Source: Renibacterium sp. (GTDB taxonomy: Bacteria > Actinomycetota > Actinomycetes > Actinomycetales > Micrococcaceae). From it: 64,000 nucleotides of DNA. Location: contig JAFOLH010000003.1 of NCBI GenBank assembly GCA_017419405.1, positions 1-64,000 on the forward strand, in the 5' to 3' direction. Numbering within the stretch: the first letter of the stretch is position 1; each line of letters starts with the position of its first letter. Below, piece after piece: positions 1 to 8,524 of this stretch. Made by a program: the position numbers and the translations under genes. The notes beneath the pieces are model-generated. The model ran no database searches, was not told the DNA's origin, and saw nothing but the letters and a program-made list of their open reading frames with translations.

Positions 1-984
1 CACCGGGTACTCCACGAACTCCCCCGTGCCACGAGCATTACCGGTTCCATCCAACTCAGTTCGCTCAAACTTGATCCCGGTCACCTTGCCATCAACACCC
101 AGGATCTCCACCGGGTTGTGCAGGAAATGCAGATGCAGACGGCGCGAAGCAGTCGACTCCTCCGGCTGTTCTACAAGCCAGTTCGTCAACGTGTTCACCA
201 TCGTCTTCACCTGGTTGTTCGTCTTGATCGCCTCATCCGAGGCTTCATCAAACTCGAAGTCTTCCGGGTACAAAATGATGTCGACATCTTTCGAATGCGA
301 CAACTCCCGCAACTCAAGTGGGGTGAACTTAATCTGTGCCGGACCCCGACGGCCAAACACATGCACATCAGTCACCGGAGACTTCTTCAACTCCGCATAA
401 ACATTCTCCGGAATCTCCGTCACCAACAAATCATCAGCATGCTTCGACAAGACCCGGGCAACATCGAGCGCCACGTTGCCGTTACCCAGCACGGCAATCT
501 CAGTTGCTTCCAACGGCCATTCCCGCGAAACATCCGGATGCCCGTCGTACCAAGAAACAAAGTCAGCGCCGCCAAAGGAGCCATCCAGATCGATACCCGG
601 AATGTTCAACGCCGCATCATCAATCGCGCCGGTAGCAAAAATCACCGCGTCATAATGCTTCCGCAAATCAGCCAACGAGATGTCAACGCCATAGTCGACG
701 TTGCCGAAGAAGCGGATATCGCCTCGATCCAGCACCTTATGCAACGCCTGGATGATGCCTTTGATCCGCGGATGATCCGGCGCCACCCCATACCGAATCA
801 AACCAAACGGCGCCGGATACCGATCAAACAAATCAATACTGACCGACAGCTCACCACTTTTGACCAGATCAGATTTGGTCAAAATATCGGCGGCATACAC
901 CCCAGCGGGGCCGGAACCAATCACGGCAACGCGCAGCGGACGGTCAGCGGTATTGCGCTGGAACAGTTCGGTATGGCTAGACAA
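1..984 (-). CDS. fprA: Ferredoxin-NADP+ reductase FprA, partial (C-terminus outside window)
   Basis: Flavoenzyme of the adrenodoxin-reductase type that transfers electrons between NADPH and ferredoxin. The visible 328 codons stay open to the window edge. An FAD-binding GSGPAG at residues 23-28 is followed by the family stretch FDRYPAPFGLIRYG and APDHPRIKGI. The family is about 450 residues, so roughly the last quarter is missing. I chose the TTG at 984 because AAGGAG lies 9 nt upstream (999-994) and the similarity begins a few residues later; no ATG fits. It begins 28 nt after cysG, so the two probably form one operon. Because the sulfite reductase SirA encoded nearby is ferredoxin-dependent, FprA is the likely electron supplier; that link is inference from context. 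Confidence 0.85.
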   Translation of the reverse strand, partial: MSSHTELFQRNTADRPLRVAVIGSGPAGVYAADILTKSDLVKSGELSVSIDLFDRYPAPFGLIRYGVAPDHPRIKGIIQALHKVLDRGDIRFFGNVDYGVDISLADLRKHYDAVIFATGAIDDAALNIPGIDLDGSFGGADFVSWYDGHPDVSREWPLEATEIAVLGNGNVALDVARVLSKHADDLLVTEIPENVYAELKKSPVTDVHVFGRRGPAQIKFTPLELRELSHSKDVDIILYPEDFEFDEASDEAIKTNNQVKTMVNTLTNWLVEQPEESTASRRLHLHFLHNPVEILGVDGKVTGIKFERTELDGTGNARGTGEFVEYPV

Positions 985-1012
985 CAGTTCGTTCTCCTTA
1001 TGAATACGAAGC

Positions 1013-2254
1013 TCAACGAGCTGCGTGCGCTACTTCGCCGATGGCAACCCGGACGAATTCGGCCGGCGCGAAAGGGCTGATCCGCACCACATCGCCAACC
1101 ACGACGACGGCGGGCGAGGCGACCCCGACGGCTTCCGCTTGATCAGCGATGCCGCCCAAGGTGCCGATGGTGATCCGCTGGCCGGAACCAAACCCATCTT
1201 CGATGATAGCAACCGGGCAGTTTTCGCCCCGTTCCTTTGTGGTCAAGGTCACCGCGGAACGGCGAAGCGTGGCGACGCCCATCAACAGCACCACAGTATG
1301 GTCGCTGCCGGGCGGGACGTCGGCCAGATCCTCATGTGCGGAAACGACGGTGAATCCCCGGGCCAGCCCGCGGTGCGTCACGGGGATCCCGGCCGCCGCC
1401 GGTACTGAAACCGCCGAGGTCACACCGGGGACGACTTCGACGTCGACGCCGTGTTCCCGGCAGAACTCGGCTTCTTCGCCGCCGCGGCCCAAAACGAACG
1501 GATCGCCGCCTTTGAGCCGGACCACCCGCTTTCCGGCCCTCGCCTCCCGGACCAGAATCGCATTGATTTCGTGCTGCGGTACCGGATGGTGCTGCGGGCT
1601 CTTGCCCACCTCGATGACCTGCGTATCGGATTCCAGTTGTGCCAACAGTCCGCGCGGTCCGAGGCGATCGGCGACCACCACATCGGCCTGCGCGAGCAGC
1701 TTCCGGCCGCGCACCGTGATCAGGTCTTCGGCGCCGGGACCGCCGCCGACCAGGGCAACCGAGCCTTTGCCGGGGCGGTGGCGCCGGACCGGCAACGCTC
1801 CGGTCTCCAAGGCCTCGACAATGCCACGCCGGATCGCCAGCGCGCGGCGCGGATCCCCGCCGGCGTTGACTGCAACGGTGACATCGTCCACTTGCGCGAC
1901 GGCGGGCGTCCAGGCTGAGGAAGCTTCCTGATCGGCCGCGTTCACACACCAGATCCGAGCGGCTTCGGCGTCAACCGCCACCTGGCCGTCTACCTCCGGG
2001 AACCCGGTAGCCGTCTGCGCGAACCACATGCCCGCCAAGTCGGCAGTCCGGTAAGCGCGGGCAAGCCAGGTGAGCAGACCGGCGTCGTGCATTCCGTGCA
2101 GCTCGGCCGAGACTTCGGGCGCTACTACGGTGAGCGCCGCACCCGCGTCGAGCAGGGCTTTGGCCCTGCGGGTCGCCACCGGGCCACCGCCCACCACCAA
2201 GGCTGGGCGGCCCAGCAGGCGGAGCGAAATCGGATACAGATCGCGAGCGGTCAT
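1013..2254 (-). CDS. cysG: Siroheme synthase CysG-type: uroporphyrinogen-III C-methyltransferase fused to precorrin-2 dehydrogenase domain
   Basis: Makes siroheme precursors for the sulfite reductase encoded in this window. The 413-residue protein has an N-terminal NAD-binding domain with GGGPVA at residues 22-27 (precorrin-2 dehydrogenase/ferrochelatase type) and, from about residue 165, an SAM-dependent uroporphyrinogen-III methyltransferase domain with VGGGPGAEDLIT, VVADRLG and RLKGGDPFVLGRGGEE. E. coli CysG is 457 residues, so the fusion is compact. The frame is open to a possible start at 2323, but I prefer the ATG at 2254: the similarity starts with MTARDLYPISL, and the extra 23 codons run into the operator-like repeats at 2310-2333. 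fprA follows. A separate sirohydrochlorin chelatase lies at 27.6 kb. Confidence 0.88.
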   Translation of the reverse strand: MTARDLYPISLRLLGRPALVVGGGPVATRRAKALLDAGAALTVVAPEVSAELHGMHDAGLLTWLARAYRTADLAGMWFAQTATGFPEVDGQVAVDAEAARIWCVNAADQEASSAWTPAVAQVDDVTVAVNAGGDPRRALAIRRGIVEALETGALPVRRHRPGKGSVALVGGGPGAEDLITVRGRKLLAQADVVVADRLGPRGLLAQLESDTQVIEVGKSPQHHPVPQHEINAILVREARAGKRVVRLKGGDPFVLGRGGEEAEFCREHGVDVEVVPGVTSAVSVPAAAGIPVTHRGLARGFTVVSAHEDLADVPPGSDHTVVLLMGVATLRRSAVTLTTKERGENCPVAIIEDGFGSGQRITIGTLGGIADQAEAVGVASPAVVVVGDVVRISPFAPAEFVRVAIGEVAHAAR

Positions 2255-2305
2255 GGACCGACTGTAGTTTTCGCCGGATGGGCGCAACGAACGAGTGTTA
2301 CGGCC

Positions 2306-2336
2306 GGGTTCATCCGGAGTCATCCGGCGTCATGAA
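2306..2336 (-). promoter_or_regulatory. Candidate sulfur-regulon operator, copy 1 (upstream of cysG)
   Basis: Three tandem units start with TCAT at 2310, 2320 and 2330, exactly 10 bp apart (CATCCGGAGT, CATCCGGCGT, CATGAAG). The site lies 56-79 nt before the cysG start. The same arrangement on the same strand precedes ssuB, ssuA and, in weaker form, sirA. Helical-turn spacing suggests a regulator bound along one DNA face; the regulator is not identified. Confidence 0.5.
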
Positions 2337-2453
2337 GGGGCGACACGCGTCCGGCTGAACCAAAACCGGCCCGCCCTCGTCTGAGCAGTAACAGCCATGG
2401 CCCGGCAATGGGCCAGTCCGTAGACCGTCAGCAAAGTGATCAGGGGAGTCATC

Positions 2454-5273
2454 ATGACATCAGAGGCAACTGGATCGGGTGAAACGAGTACCAGGCTCTT
2501 CCGGGACTACGGCTTCGGCCCGGCTTCGGCACCGTCCCACCGACGGATCGACCAGGCGATATCCGGCTGGGTGGCCAGCACTTCGGCAGCCCCCGCCGTC
2601 GAGTTCGGAGAACGCGTCCTCAGCTATGCGGAGCTGGATCGCCGGGCCGCTCTGCTCGCCCAGGAATTGCAGCTGCGGGGCGTGAAGCCCGGTGACCATG
2701 TGGGGGTTTTCCTGAGCCGATCCGAACACATGGTGGTGGCGATTCTGGCGGTGCTGAAGTCGGGCGCCGCATACGTCCCGCAAGACGCCCGGATCGCCCC
2801 GAACGGGCATCTGGAACACATCGTCGAAACCGCGGAGATCCGCCACGTGCTCACCCTCGCCGAGTACCGGGAAAAGATCCCGGAGACAGCCCGGGCCCTG
2901 GACGTCGACGTTTTCTGCAGCGAGATCGCACCGGGCGAAAAGGCCATGGTTCCCCCGGTCTGGCGACCCGGCCCGACCGGTGCAGCCACGGCCGTGGTCA
3001 TCTTCACCTCGGGCACCACCGGCAAGCCGAACGGGGTCCGGATCAGCCATGCGAATCTGGCCAACATCATCCTGAACCGCCCGGGCAACCTCGGCATCGA
3101 CTCCGGTATGCGGGTAGGCCAGATCCTCAATATCGCTTTCGACATGGCGGTCTGGGAAATCTTCGGCGCACTCTGCCACGGGGCGTGCCTGGTGATCCGC
3201 GGCAAGGACATCCAGGAAACCGCCGAGCGGGTGGACGTGCTGATCGCCACCCCGAGCATCCTGGGCTCGCTCGATGCCGGCCGGTGCCGTCAAGTCAAGG
3301 TGGCGGCGGTCGCCGGGGAGCGCTGCCCGAAGGCGGTCGCCGAAACCTGGAGCGAATTTTGCCGGTTTTACAACGGTTGCGGCCCCACCGAAGTGACCAT
3401 CGTGAACACTTTGGCGCGCTACCTGCCCGGCGATCCGCTCACCATCGGCGCCCCCTTGCCGAACAACACCGTGTACGTGCTCGGCCCGGAACAGCAGCCA
3501 CTGGAGATCGGGGAAATCGGCGAGATGTGGGCCGGCGGGGCGTGCGTGACTTCCGGATACCTCGGCAACCCGGAGCTGACTGAGCAGCGCTACCGCCCGG
3601 ATCCCTTCCGTGGCGAAGGACTGATGTTCCGCACCAGGGACTTGGGCCGTTGGACTGAGACCGGACAGTTGGAGGTGCACGGTCGCACCGACGACCAGGT
3701 CAAGATCCGCGGCGGATTCCGGGTGGAATTGGACGCGGTCAACACCGCACTGGAACAGGCGCCCGGTTGTCAGCAAGCCGCCGCGATGCGGGTCGACGGC
3801 GGAGTCCGCGACGGCGAATTGATCGCCTTCGTCGCCCCGGCCACGGTCTCGGCCGAGGCCGCCAAGCAGGCGGTGGCGGATACCTTGCCGTACTACTGCA
3901 TCCCGGAGCACGTGTTCACGGTGGACAAGCTGCCCCTGACCGGGCGCGGGAAGGTCGATCGCCGGGCTTTGCTGAGCATGCTGGACGAGCCGCCGGAACC
4001 GCAGCTGGCATCGGCACCACCCGAACCGACCGGGCCCGGTGAGCCAATCGAATTGCCCGCACCGCTGCCCTGGTGGAAATCGCTGTGGAAACGGCGCCAA
4101 CTGATGCACTACAACCGGCTCATCGGGCTCGTGCTGCTGCTCAATGTGCTGCTGGCCCCCTTTGCCTGGGGCGATGCCGCCGCGGTCGGCGTCCTGGTCT
4201 TGGCCAACCTCACTGCGGCAGCCCTGATCCGGCAGCAATACGTGGTGAATTTCCTCTTCTGGCTGGCCACGAGCATTCCGGTCACTTGGCCGCTGAAGCT
4301 CCGATGGTCCGCTGGGAAGGTCTACCATTTCGGTGGCATCCACGCCGGCGCGGCGATCTCGGCGACCTTTTGGTTCGCCGTCGGCACCCTGTTGGAACCC
4401 GGTGTGCTGAGTGCGCTCATCCTCGCTTTGCTGCTCGCGATGGTGTTGACCGCCTGGCCCAGATTGCGGCAGAAACACCACAACCTCTTCGAGCGGGTGC
4501 ATCGATTCGGCGGTTGGGCGGTACTGCTGCTCGTCGTGCTGCAGCAGGCCGTCACCGTGGCGCAAACCGGCCGCAACCCGTTGCTCGACCCGCGCAGCTG
4601 GCTGATCGCCGTCGTCGTGCTGTCCGTGCTGTTGCCGTGGCTGCGGCTGCGCAAAGTTCCGGTGCATCTGGTCCGGCCCTCACGCCATGTCGTGTTGGCC
4701 GGCTTCGACTACGGGGTGACCCCGTTCGCCGGCTCTTCGACGGCAATCAGCGTCAATCCGCTCAAAGAGTGGCACCACTTCGCCAATGTCCCGGCACCGG
4801 GCAAGACCGGGTTCCGGTTGACCATTTCCCGGGCCGGCGACTTCACCGGCCAGTTGATCGACACCCTGCCGGACAAGGTCTGGGTCAAGGGGATCCCGAC
4901 GGCGGGCGTGGGGAACATCGACAAACTGTTCCGGAAAGTGCTCTGGGTGGCCACCGGCTCTGGAATCGGACCGTGCCTGCCGCACCTGCTCAGCGGGGAG
5001 ACCCCCGCGAAACTGGTCTGGTCCACGCGCAATCCGGAACAGACGTACGGCACCGAACTGGTGCAGGAGATTCTGGCGGTACAGCCGGATGCCGTGATTT
5101 GGGACACCACCGAACAGGGCAAGCCCGATCTGGTCCGGCTGGCGTACCAGGCCTATCTGGCGTCCGGCGCCGAAGCCGTGATCTGCATTTCGAACAAGTC
5201 GACCACCTGGCAGATCGTCGAAGAAATGGAAATCCGGGGCATTCCGGCCTACGGCGCCATCTGGGATTCTTAG
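2454..5273 (+). CDS. NRPS-like fusion: adenylation domain + multi-pass membrane region + ferredoxin-reductase-like NAD(P)-binding domain
   Basis: A 939-residue protein. The N-terminal 500 residues form an AMP-binding adenylation domain: FTSGTTGKPNG (A3) near 184-194, FDMAVWEIF (A4) whose Asp suggests an amino-acid or amine substrate, YNGCGPTE (A5) near 305, a TRDLGRW segment (A7), and the A10 lysine in GRGKVDRR near 498. No LGGxS carrier motif follows. Instead a Pro/Glu linker leads into about six hydrophobic segments (roughly 552-732) with His-containing loops (YHFGGIHAG, RVHRFGGW), then a soluble domain with GSGIGPCLPHL near 834, like the nucleotide site of ferric/ferredoxin reductases. The ATG at 2454 has AGGGGAG 5 nt upstream; an in-frame ATG at 2436 lacks one. 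A crotonase gene follows after 12 nt. Product and substrate are unknown; membrane-bound reduction of an adenylated substrate is inference. Confidence 0.8.
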   Translation: MTSEATGSGETSTRLFRDYGFGPASAPSHRRIDQAISGWVASTSAAPAVEFGERVLSYAELDRRAALLAQELQLRGVKPGDHVGVFLSRSEHMVVAILAVLKSGAAYVPQDARIAPNGHLEHIVETAEIRHVLTLAEYREKIPETARALDVDVFCSEIAPGEKAMVPPVWRPGPTGAATAVVIFTSGTTGKPNGVRISHANLANIILNRPGNLGIDSGMRVGQILNIAFDMAVWEIFGALCHGACLVIRGKDIQETAERVDVLIATPSILGSLDAGRCRQVKVAAVAGERCPKAVAETWSEFCRFYNGCGPTEVTIVNTLARYLPGDPLTIGAPLPNNTVYVLGPEQQPLEIGEIGEMWAGGACVTSGYLGNPELTEQRYRPDPFRGEGLMFRTRDLGRWTETGQLEVHGRTDDQVKIRGGFRVELDAVNTALEQAPGCQQAAAMRVDGGVRDGELIAFVAPATVSAEAAKQAVADTLPYYCIPEHVFTVDKLPLTGRGKVDRRALLSMLDEPPEPQLASAPPEPTGPGEPIELPAPLPWWKSLWKRRQLMHYNRLIGLVLLLNVLLAPFAWGDAAAVGVLVLANLTAAALIRQQYVVNFLFWLATSIPVTWPLKLRWSAGKVYHFGGIHAGAAISATFWFAVGTLLEPGVLSALILALLLAMVLTAWPRLRQKHHNLFERVHRFGGWAVLLLVVLQQAVTVAQTGRNPLLDPRSWLIAVVVLSVLLPWLRLRKVPVHLVRPSRHVVLAGFDYGVTPFAGSSTAISVNPLKEWHHFANVPAPGKTGFRLTISRAGDFTGQLIDTLPDKVWVKGIPTAGVGNIDKLFRKVLWVATGSGIGPCLPHLLSGETPAKLVWSTRNPEQTYGTELVQEILAVQPDAVIWDTTEQGKPDLVRLAYQAYLASGAEAVICISNKSTTWQIVEEMEIRGIPAYGAIWDS

Positions 5274-5285
5274 AAAGGGACTGCG

Positions 5286-6086
5286 ATGGATTACGAACAT
5301 CTGCTCCTGGAGCAGGACGGCGCGGTCTTGACCGTGACCGTCAACCGACCCGGGGCAATGAATGCCTTGTCGCAAGAACTCGTGGAGGAGCTCTGGCGGC
5401 TTTCCGGCGAGCTGCTCTCGCTCGGCACCGACGGCGTCTGGCCGGTGCGCGGGGTGATCCTGACCGGGGCCGGCGAGAAGGCGTTCGTGGCAGGTGCCGA
5501 CATCGCCGAAATGGCGGAAATGTCTCCCGCGGAGGGCGAAGCCTACGGGCGGCGCATGCAAGAGGTGACGTTGCGTCTGGAGGGCGTGCCGGTGCCGGTC
5601 ATCGCAGCGGTCAACGGCTATGCGCTCGGTGGCGGCTGCGAGCTGGCGATGGCCTGCGATCTGATCTATGCCTCAGCGAAGGCGCAGTTCGGCCAACCCG
5701 AGGTCAGCTTGGGGTTGGTACCCGGATTCGGCGGCTCGGTGCGGCTGCAGCAGCGGATCGGCATCGGCATGGCCCGGGAGCTGATCTATACCGGCCGGCG
5801 CATCGGCGCCACGGAGTCGCATCGGATCGGCCTGGCCAACGCGGTGTTCGACGACCGCCCGGCGCTGCTTGCCGGCGCCCGGGCGACGCTGGACGAAATC
5901 ACCGGCCGCTCGGCTCCGGCGGTGGCCAATTGCAAAGCGACGATCAATGCAGCGGCCGGGCTGCCGGTACCGGACGGGCTCGACGTCGAGGCCCACAGTT
6001 TCAACCTGGCGTTCCGGACCGCGGACATGCGCGAGGGCACCAGGGCCTTTCTGCAGAAACGGCCACCGGTGTTCCCCGGGCACTGA
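5286..6086 (+). CDS. Enoyl-CoA hydratase/isomerase family protein (crotonase fold)
   Basis: A 266-residue crotonase. The oxyanion-hole segments AFVAGADIAEM (67-77) and NGYALGGGCEL (110-120) are present, as are both acidic residues used by classical hydratases: Glu119 in GGGCELAMACD and Glu139 in QPEVSLGLVPGFGG. It is therefore predicted to be an active hydratase rather than an isomerase-only member. It starts 12 nt after the adenylation-membrane-reductase gene with GAAAGG upstream, so the two are probably co-transcribed and may act on related acyl substrates. The physiological substrate cannot be read from the sequence, and a role in general fatty-acid beta-oxidation is the plain alternative. 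Confidence 0.85.
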   Translation: MDYEHLLLEQDGAVLTVTVNRPGAMNALSQELVEELWRLSGELLSLGTDGVWPVRGVILTGAGEKAFVAGADIAEMAEMSPAEGEAYGRRMQEVTLRLEGVPVPVIAAVNGYALGGGCELAMACDLIYASAKAQFGQPEVSLGLVPGFGGSVRLQQRIGIGMARELIYTGRRIGATESHRIGLANAVFDDRPALLAGARATLDEITGRSAPAVANCKATINAAAGLPVPDGLDVEAHSFNLAFRTADMREGTRAFLQKRPPVFPGH

Positions 6087-6110
6087 CCGCACCGCGCCGG
6101 CCGACTCCCG

Positions 6111-6187
6111 TCCGGGATAGCAAAACAGCTTTCGGATAGCCGGAAACCTGCCTTCCGGCTATCTTGTTGCCAACTTGCTATCCCGGA
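6111..6187. terminator. Nested inverted repeat between converging genes (bidirectional terminator candidate)
   Basis: The inner stem GATAGCCGGAA (6135-6145) pairs perfectly with TTCCGGCTATC (6153-6163) over a 7-nt loop. A second perfect 13-bp pair, TCCGGGATAGCAA (6111-6123) with TTGCTATCCCGGA (6175-6187), encloses it. The element lies between the crotonase stop and the stop of the converging flavoenzyme gene. GATAGC occurs in both arms, so alternative foldings are possible. Confidence 0.7.
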
Positions 6188-6194
6188 AGGCGGC

Positions 6195-7910
6195 TCAGCC
6201 GAAGAGCTCGTCCAGCAACGGATTCCGGTACAGCCCTGCCGGATCGTGTTTCGCCAAAGTGGCCACCGCCGATTCCCACTGCGGGAAGGCCGCCGGGATC
6301 TGCTGCTTGAGGGCTTTCTGATCAGTCCAGGGACCTTGCGGGGTGTGCGCCCACCGTTTGGCCCACTCCGGCCGGGGCAGTCCCAACGCCGGGTCGAAGC
6401 GGTGGAAATAGTCTTCCAACTCCATGTAGAACTCGGCGTTGTCCGGGGTGTCCGGCAAGGTGAGCACATCCAGCCAGACCGCGGTGTCCCAGTCCGGGCG
6501 GCCCGGCACCGGAAGCGCCGCGGACAAAGCGGCCGGCTGCGCTCCTGGAATCCCGGTGTCCCGGGGGTCGTCCAGTCCGGTGACCCGGATTTCCAGTCCG
6601 CTGTTGATTGGGAACTTGTTCGCGGCCTGGTACTCGGCCAACTTCTGGTTGTAGAACGTGGTGAAATCGTGCACCACGCGCTGCACCTGGTCTCGGCGGG
6701 TGATCACCGCGTGGCTTCCGGCGGTGACCCGGAGCGTCGTCGGCTTGACGAAGTGGATGAAGTTCTTGGATTTTCCCCACATGTCACGGGCCCCGGAAAG
6801 CGTGAGTCCGGCTTCGGTCGCCGCCAGGATCGCCGCGCAGAACTTCGGTGCTACTTGCGGGTTGCCCTCCACCAGTTCGCCCAGCAACTGCGGCACCGGC
6901 GTCGGCAGGTTGTCCGCGAACGGGTAATTGAACGGGGTGACCACTTTGCGGGAGAACCACGGGCGGTTCGGGCTGACTTCCCAGATCTGCACCCAGGGCC
7001 GGTCGGTGAAGGCGTACCAGATGATGCCCACCCGGCCGGCGCCGTCGATCAACCGGCTCAATGACCGGGACGTCATCCGGTCCGGATGCGCGAACAGCTC
7101 CGAGATATTGATGTCCGTATAGTTGCGGCAGCGCACGTTGTAATCGTCGACCACCTGCAGCGTGACCTCGGTGAGGAACGAACGGCCGAGGTGGGTCAGC
7201 AGGGCCGAGCATTCCGGGTCAGTGCGATCGAAGCGCCGCTCCGCATAGGCATTCTGCGTCTCGTCCCAGACGATCGCCTTGACCGAGACCACCAGGTTGC
7301 TCAGCGTGCCGAAGCCCTGCCCCGGGTAGCTGGATTCACCGGCCGCCGGCACCGCGGTGCCGTGCCCGTTGATGGCCAGCGCGCCGGCCACCGAAATATC
7401 TCCGGGCGCCGGGGCCGCAGTGAGTCCATAGCCTTTGGCGGCCAGATAGGTGAGCAGTTCGAGCATCGAAGCCCCGGCTTGGACGGTGACCAGCCGGTCG
7501 CCGGCCAACTGCATTCCGGTCAGGCTTTTCGTGGTGTCCACCAGAATCACCTTGTCGGAGCCCGGAGTTTTGCCGGCCACGGTCAGCGGCGACCAGCTGT
7601 GCCGGTAGCCGCGGGCCCGGACCCGGTAGCCCTGGCTGTGGGCCCAATTGACCACCCGGACGACGTCGGCGCTCGACGTCGGCGCGCAGGTCCAGAGGGC
7701 GTCGGAGACGATGGCCTCGTCCCAGTTCTTGTAGACCTCGCGGTACAGCGGGATGGTCTTCGGGAAGGCGGCCGGCCCGGCTGCCGCGTTGGCCGGCGCC
7801 TCGTATCCGAGGAACACGAACCCGCCGGCTGCGGCGGCCGTGGCGCCGAGGAATCCTCGGCGATTGAGCCCGCCCGCGAGGTTTTCGATGTGCAAATTCT
7901 GATTCTTCAT
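6195..7910 (-). CDS. Secreted VAO-type FAD oxidase, class II cholesterol-oxidase-like
   Basis: A 571-residue exported flavoprotein. The N-terminus carries a twin-arginine signal (NRRGFLG at 16-22, then an Ala/Gly-rich stretch and ANAAA). The FAD domain includes RARGYRHSWSPL, in which His104 is the likely covalent flavin anchor, and GDISVAGALAINGHG. The C-terminal half resembles the substrate-binding domain of Brevibacterium-type (class II, covalent FAD) cholesterol oxidase: VVDDYNVRCRNYTDI, FIHFVKPTTLRVT, FYMELEDYFHRFDP. Length matches that family. The start is the ATG at 7910, which gives the complete Tat signal; an in-frame extension to 8030 would enter the hairpin region. No steroid-degradation genes are nearby, so the true substrate could be another sterol or alcohol. 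Confidence 0.8.
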   Translation of the reverse strand: MKNQNLHIENLAGGLNRRGFLGATAAAAGGFVFLGYEAPANAAAGPAAFPKTIPLYREVYKNWDEAIVSDALWTCAPTSSADVVRVVNWAHSQGYRVRARGYRHSWSPLTVAGKTPGSDKVILVDTTKSLTGMQLAGDRLVTVQAGASMLELLTYLAAKGYGLTAAPAPGDISVAGALAINGHGTAVPAAGESSYPGQGFGTLSNLVVSVKAIVWDETQNAYAERRFDRTDPECSALLTHLGRSFLTEVTLQVVDDYNVRCRNYTDINISELFAHPDRMTSRSLSRLIDGAGRVGIIWYAFTDRPWVQIWEVSPNRPWFSRKVVTPFNYPFADNLPTPVPQLLGELVEGNPQVAPKFCAAILAATEAGLTLSGARDMWGKSKNFIHFVKPTTLRVTAGSHAVITRRDQVQRVVHDFTTFYNQKLAEYQAANKFPINSGLEIRVTGLDDPRDTGIPGAQPAALSAALPVPGRPDWDTAVWLDVLTLPDTPDNAEFYMELEDYFHRFDPALGLPRPEWAKRWAHTPQGPWTDQKALKQQIPAAFPQWESAVATLAKHDPAGLYRNPLLDELFG

Positions 7911-7989
7911 GAATGGTCCCCAAACCATGAGGGCAAAAGGTGCTTGCCCGGAATTGATATCGCCGGTAACGGGTTGCGCCGAGTTGGCT

Positions 7990-8033
7990 CGAGTGCTGGG
8001 TCCGGATCGCGCAGATTCCGGACCCAGCACTCG
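7990..8033. repeat. 17-bp perfect hairpin upstream of the flavoenzyme gene
   Basis: The arm CGAGTGCTGGGTCCGGA (7990-8006) pairs perfectly with TCCGGACCCAGCACTCG (8017-8033) over a 10-nt loop. It lies 80 nt before the flavoenzyme start and 9 nt from a second strong hairpin. On the minus strand it may stop transcription from the secreted-protein gene at 8087-8524, or lie in the leader of the flavoenzyme mRNA. No T-tract follows. Confidence 0.6.
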
Positions 8034-8042
8034 GGTTAAGCA

Positions 8043-8076
8043 GAATCTGGCCCCTCATCGGAGAGGGGCCAGATTC
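8043..8076 (-). terminator. 14-bp hairpin, probable terminator of the 8087-8524 gene
   Basis: GAATCTGGCCCCTC (8043-8056) pairs perfectly with GAGGGGCCAGATTC (8063-8076) over a 6-nt loop, 11 nt past the stop of the secreted-protein gene. There is no U-tract, as is common for actinobacterial terminators. It forms a tandem with the hairpin at 7990-8033. Confidence 0.65.
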
Positions 8077-8086
8077 CGTCAGGTGC

Positions 8087-8524
8087 TTATGAGCGTGCGG
8101 AGGCGCAGAAGCTCAGGATGTCTTTCACGGTCGCCGGAACGTGGAACTTGGTGTCGTTGATCGCGTAGACCGGGAACTGCAAGGCGGTTTCGTAGCTCAG
8201 GGCCAAGAACTCGTAAGGATCTTTCGAACCGAGCAACCATGCGGTGTACTGGGCCGAACGGGTGTTGAAAGCCTTCTGGCTGTCGCGACCGTGATCGCTG
8301 AAGTTCTTGTTGAGCCAGTCAAGAGTGGCCAGCGGTCCCCGACAGATCGGAATGATCGCCAGCGACTCATCGTGGCTCGGGTACCAGACGCCGTCGCCGG
8401 GTTCGCCCGGGCTGGTCGTCGAAGGTGCCGCCTGCGTCTCCGCTGCCGCGGCGGGTGCCAAAGCAAGCCCTCCGGCCAACATCAACGAAATGACGACCAC
8501 CAAGCTTGAAAGCAATTTTTTCAT
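8087..8524 (-). CDS. Small secreted protein of unknown function
   Basis: A 145-residue protein not recognised as a known family. It has a clear Sec signal peptide: Lys-Lys at residues 2-3, a hydrophobic core LLSSLVVVISLMLAGGLALA, and AAAAE at the probable cleavage site near 28-29. The mature part of about 115 residues contains two cysteines, one in IIPICRGPLATLDWL and one in the C-terminal DILSFCASARS, which could form a disulfide after export. GGGGA lies 7 nt before the ATG. It is read in the same direction as the downstream oxidase, but two strong hairpins separate them. The upstream region is unusually AT-rich. Nothing in the sequence gives an enzymatic role. Confidence 0.7.
   Translation of the reverse strand: MKKLLSSLVVVISLMLAGGLALAPAAAAETQAAPSTTSPGEPGDGVWYPSHDESLAIIPICRGPLATLDWLNKNFSDHGRDSQKAFNTRSAQYTAWLLGSKDPYEFLALSYETALQFPVYAINDTKFHVPATVKDILSFCASARS

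Noticed and set aside
118-1080. Long plus-strand open frame opposite fprA
   Set aside because: Its translation resembles no family and is rich in Arg/His/Gln; the minus strand of the same bases encodes a clear ferredoxin-NADP reductase with ribosome-binding site.
4073-6139. 688-codon plus-strand frame overlapping the fusion gene and the crotonase
   Set aside because: It is an Arg/Gly/Ala-rich out-of-frame shadow; both underlying genes have full domain motifs in other frames.
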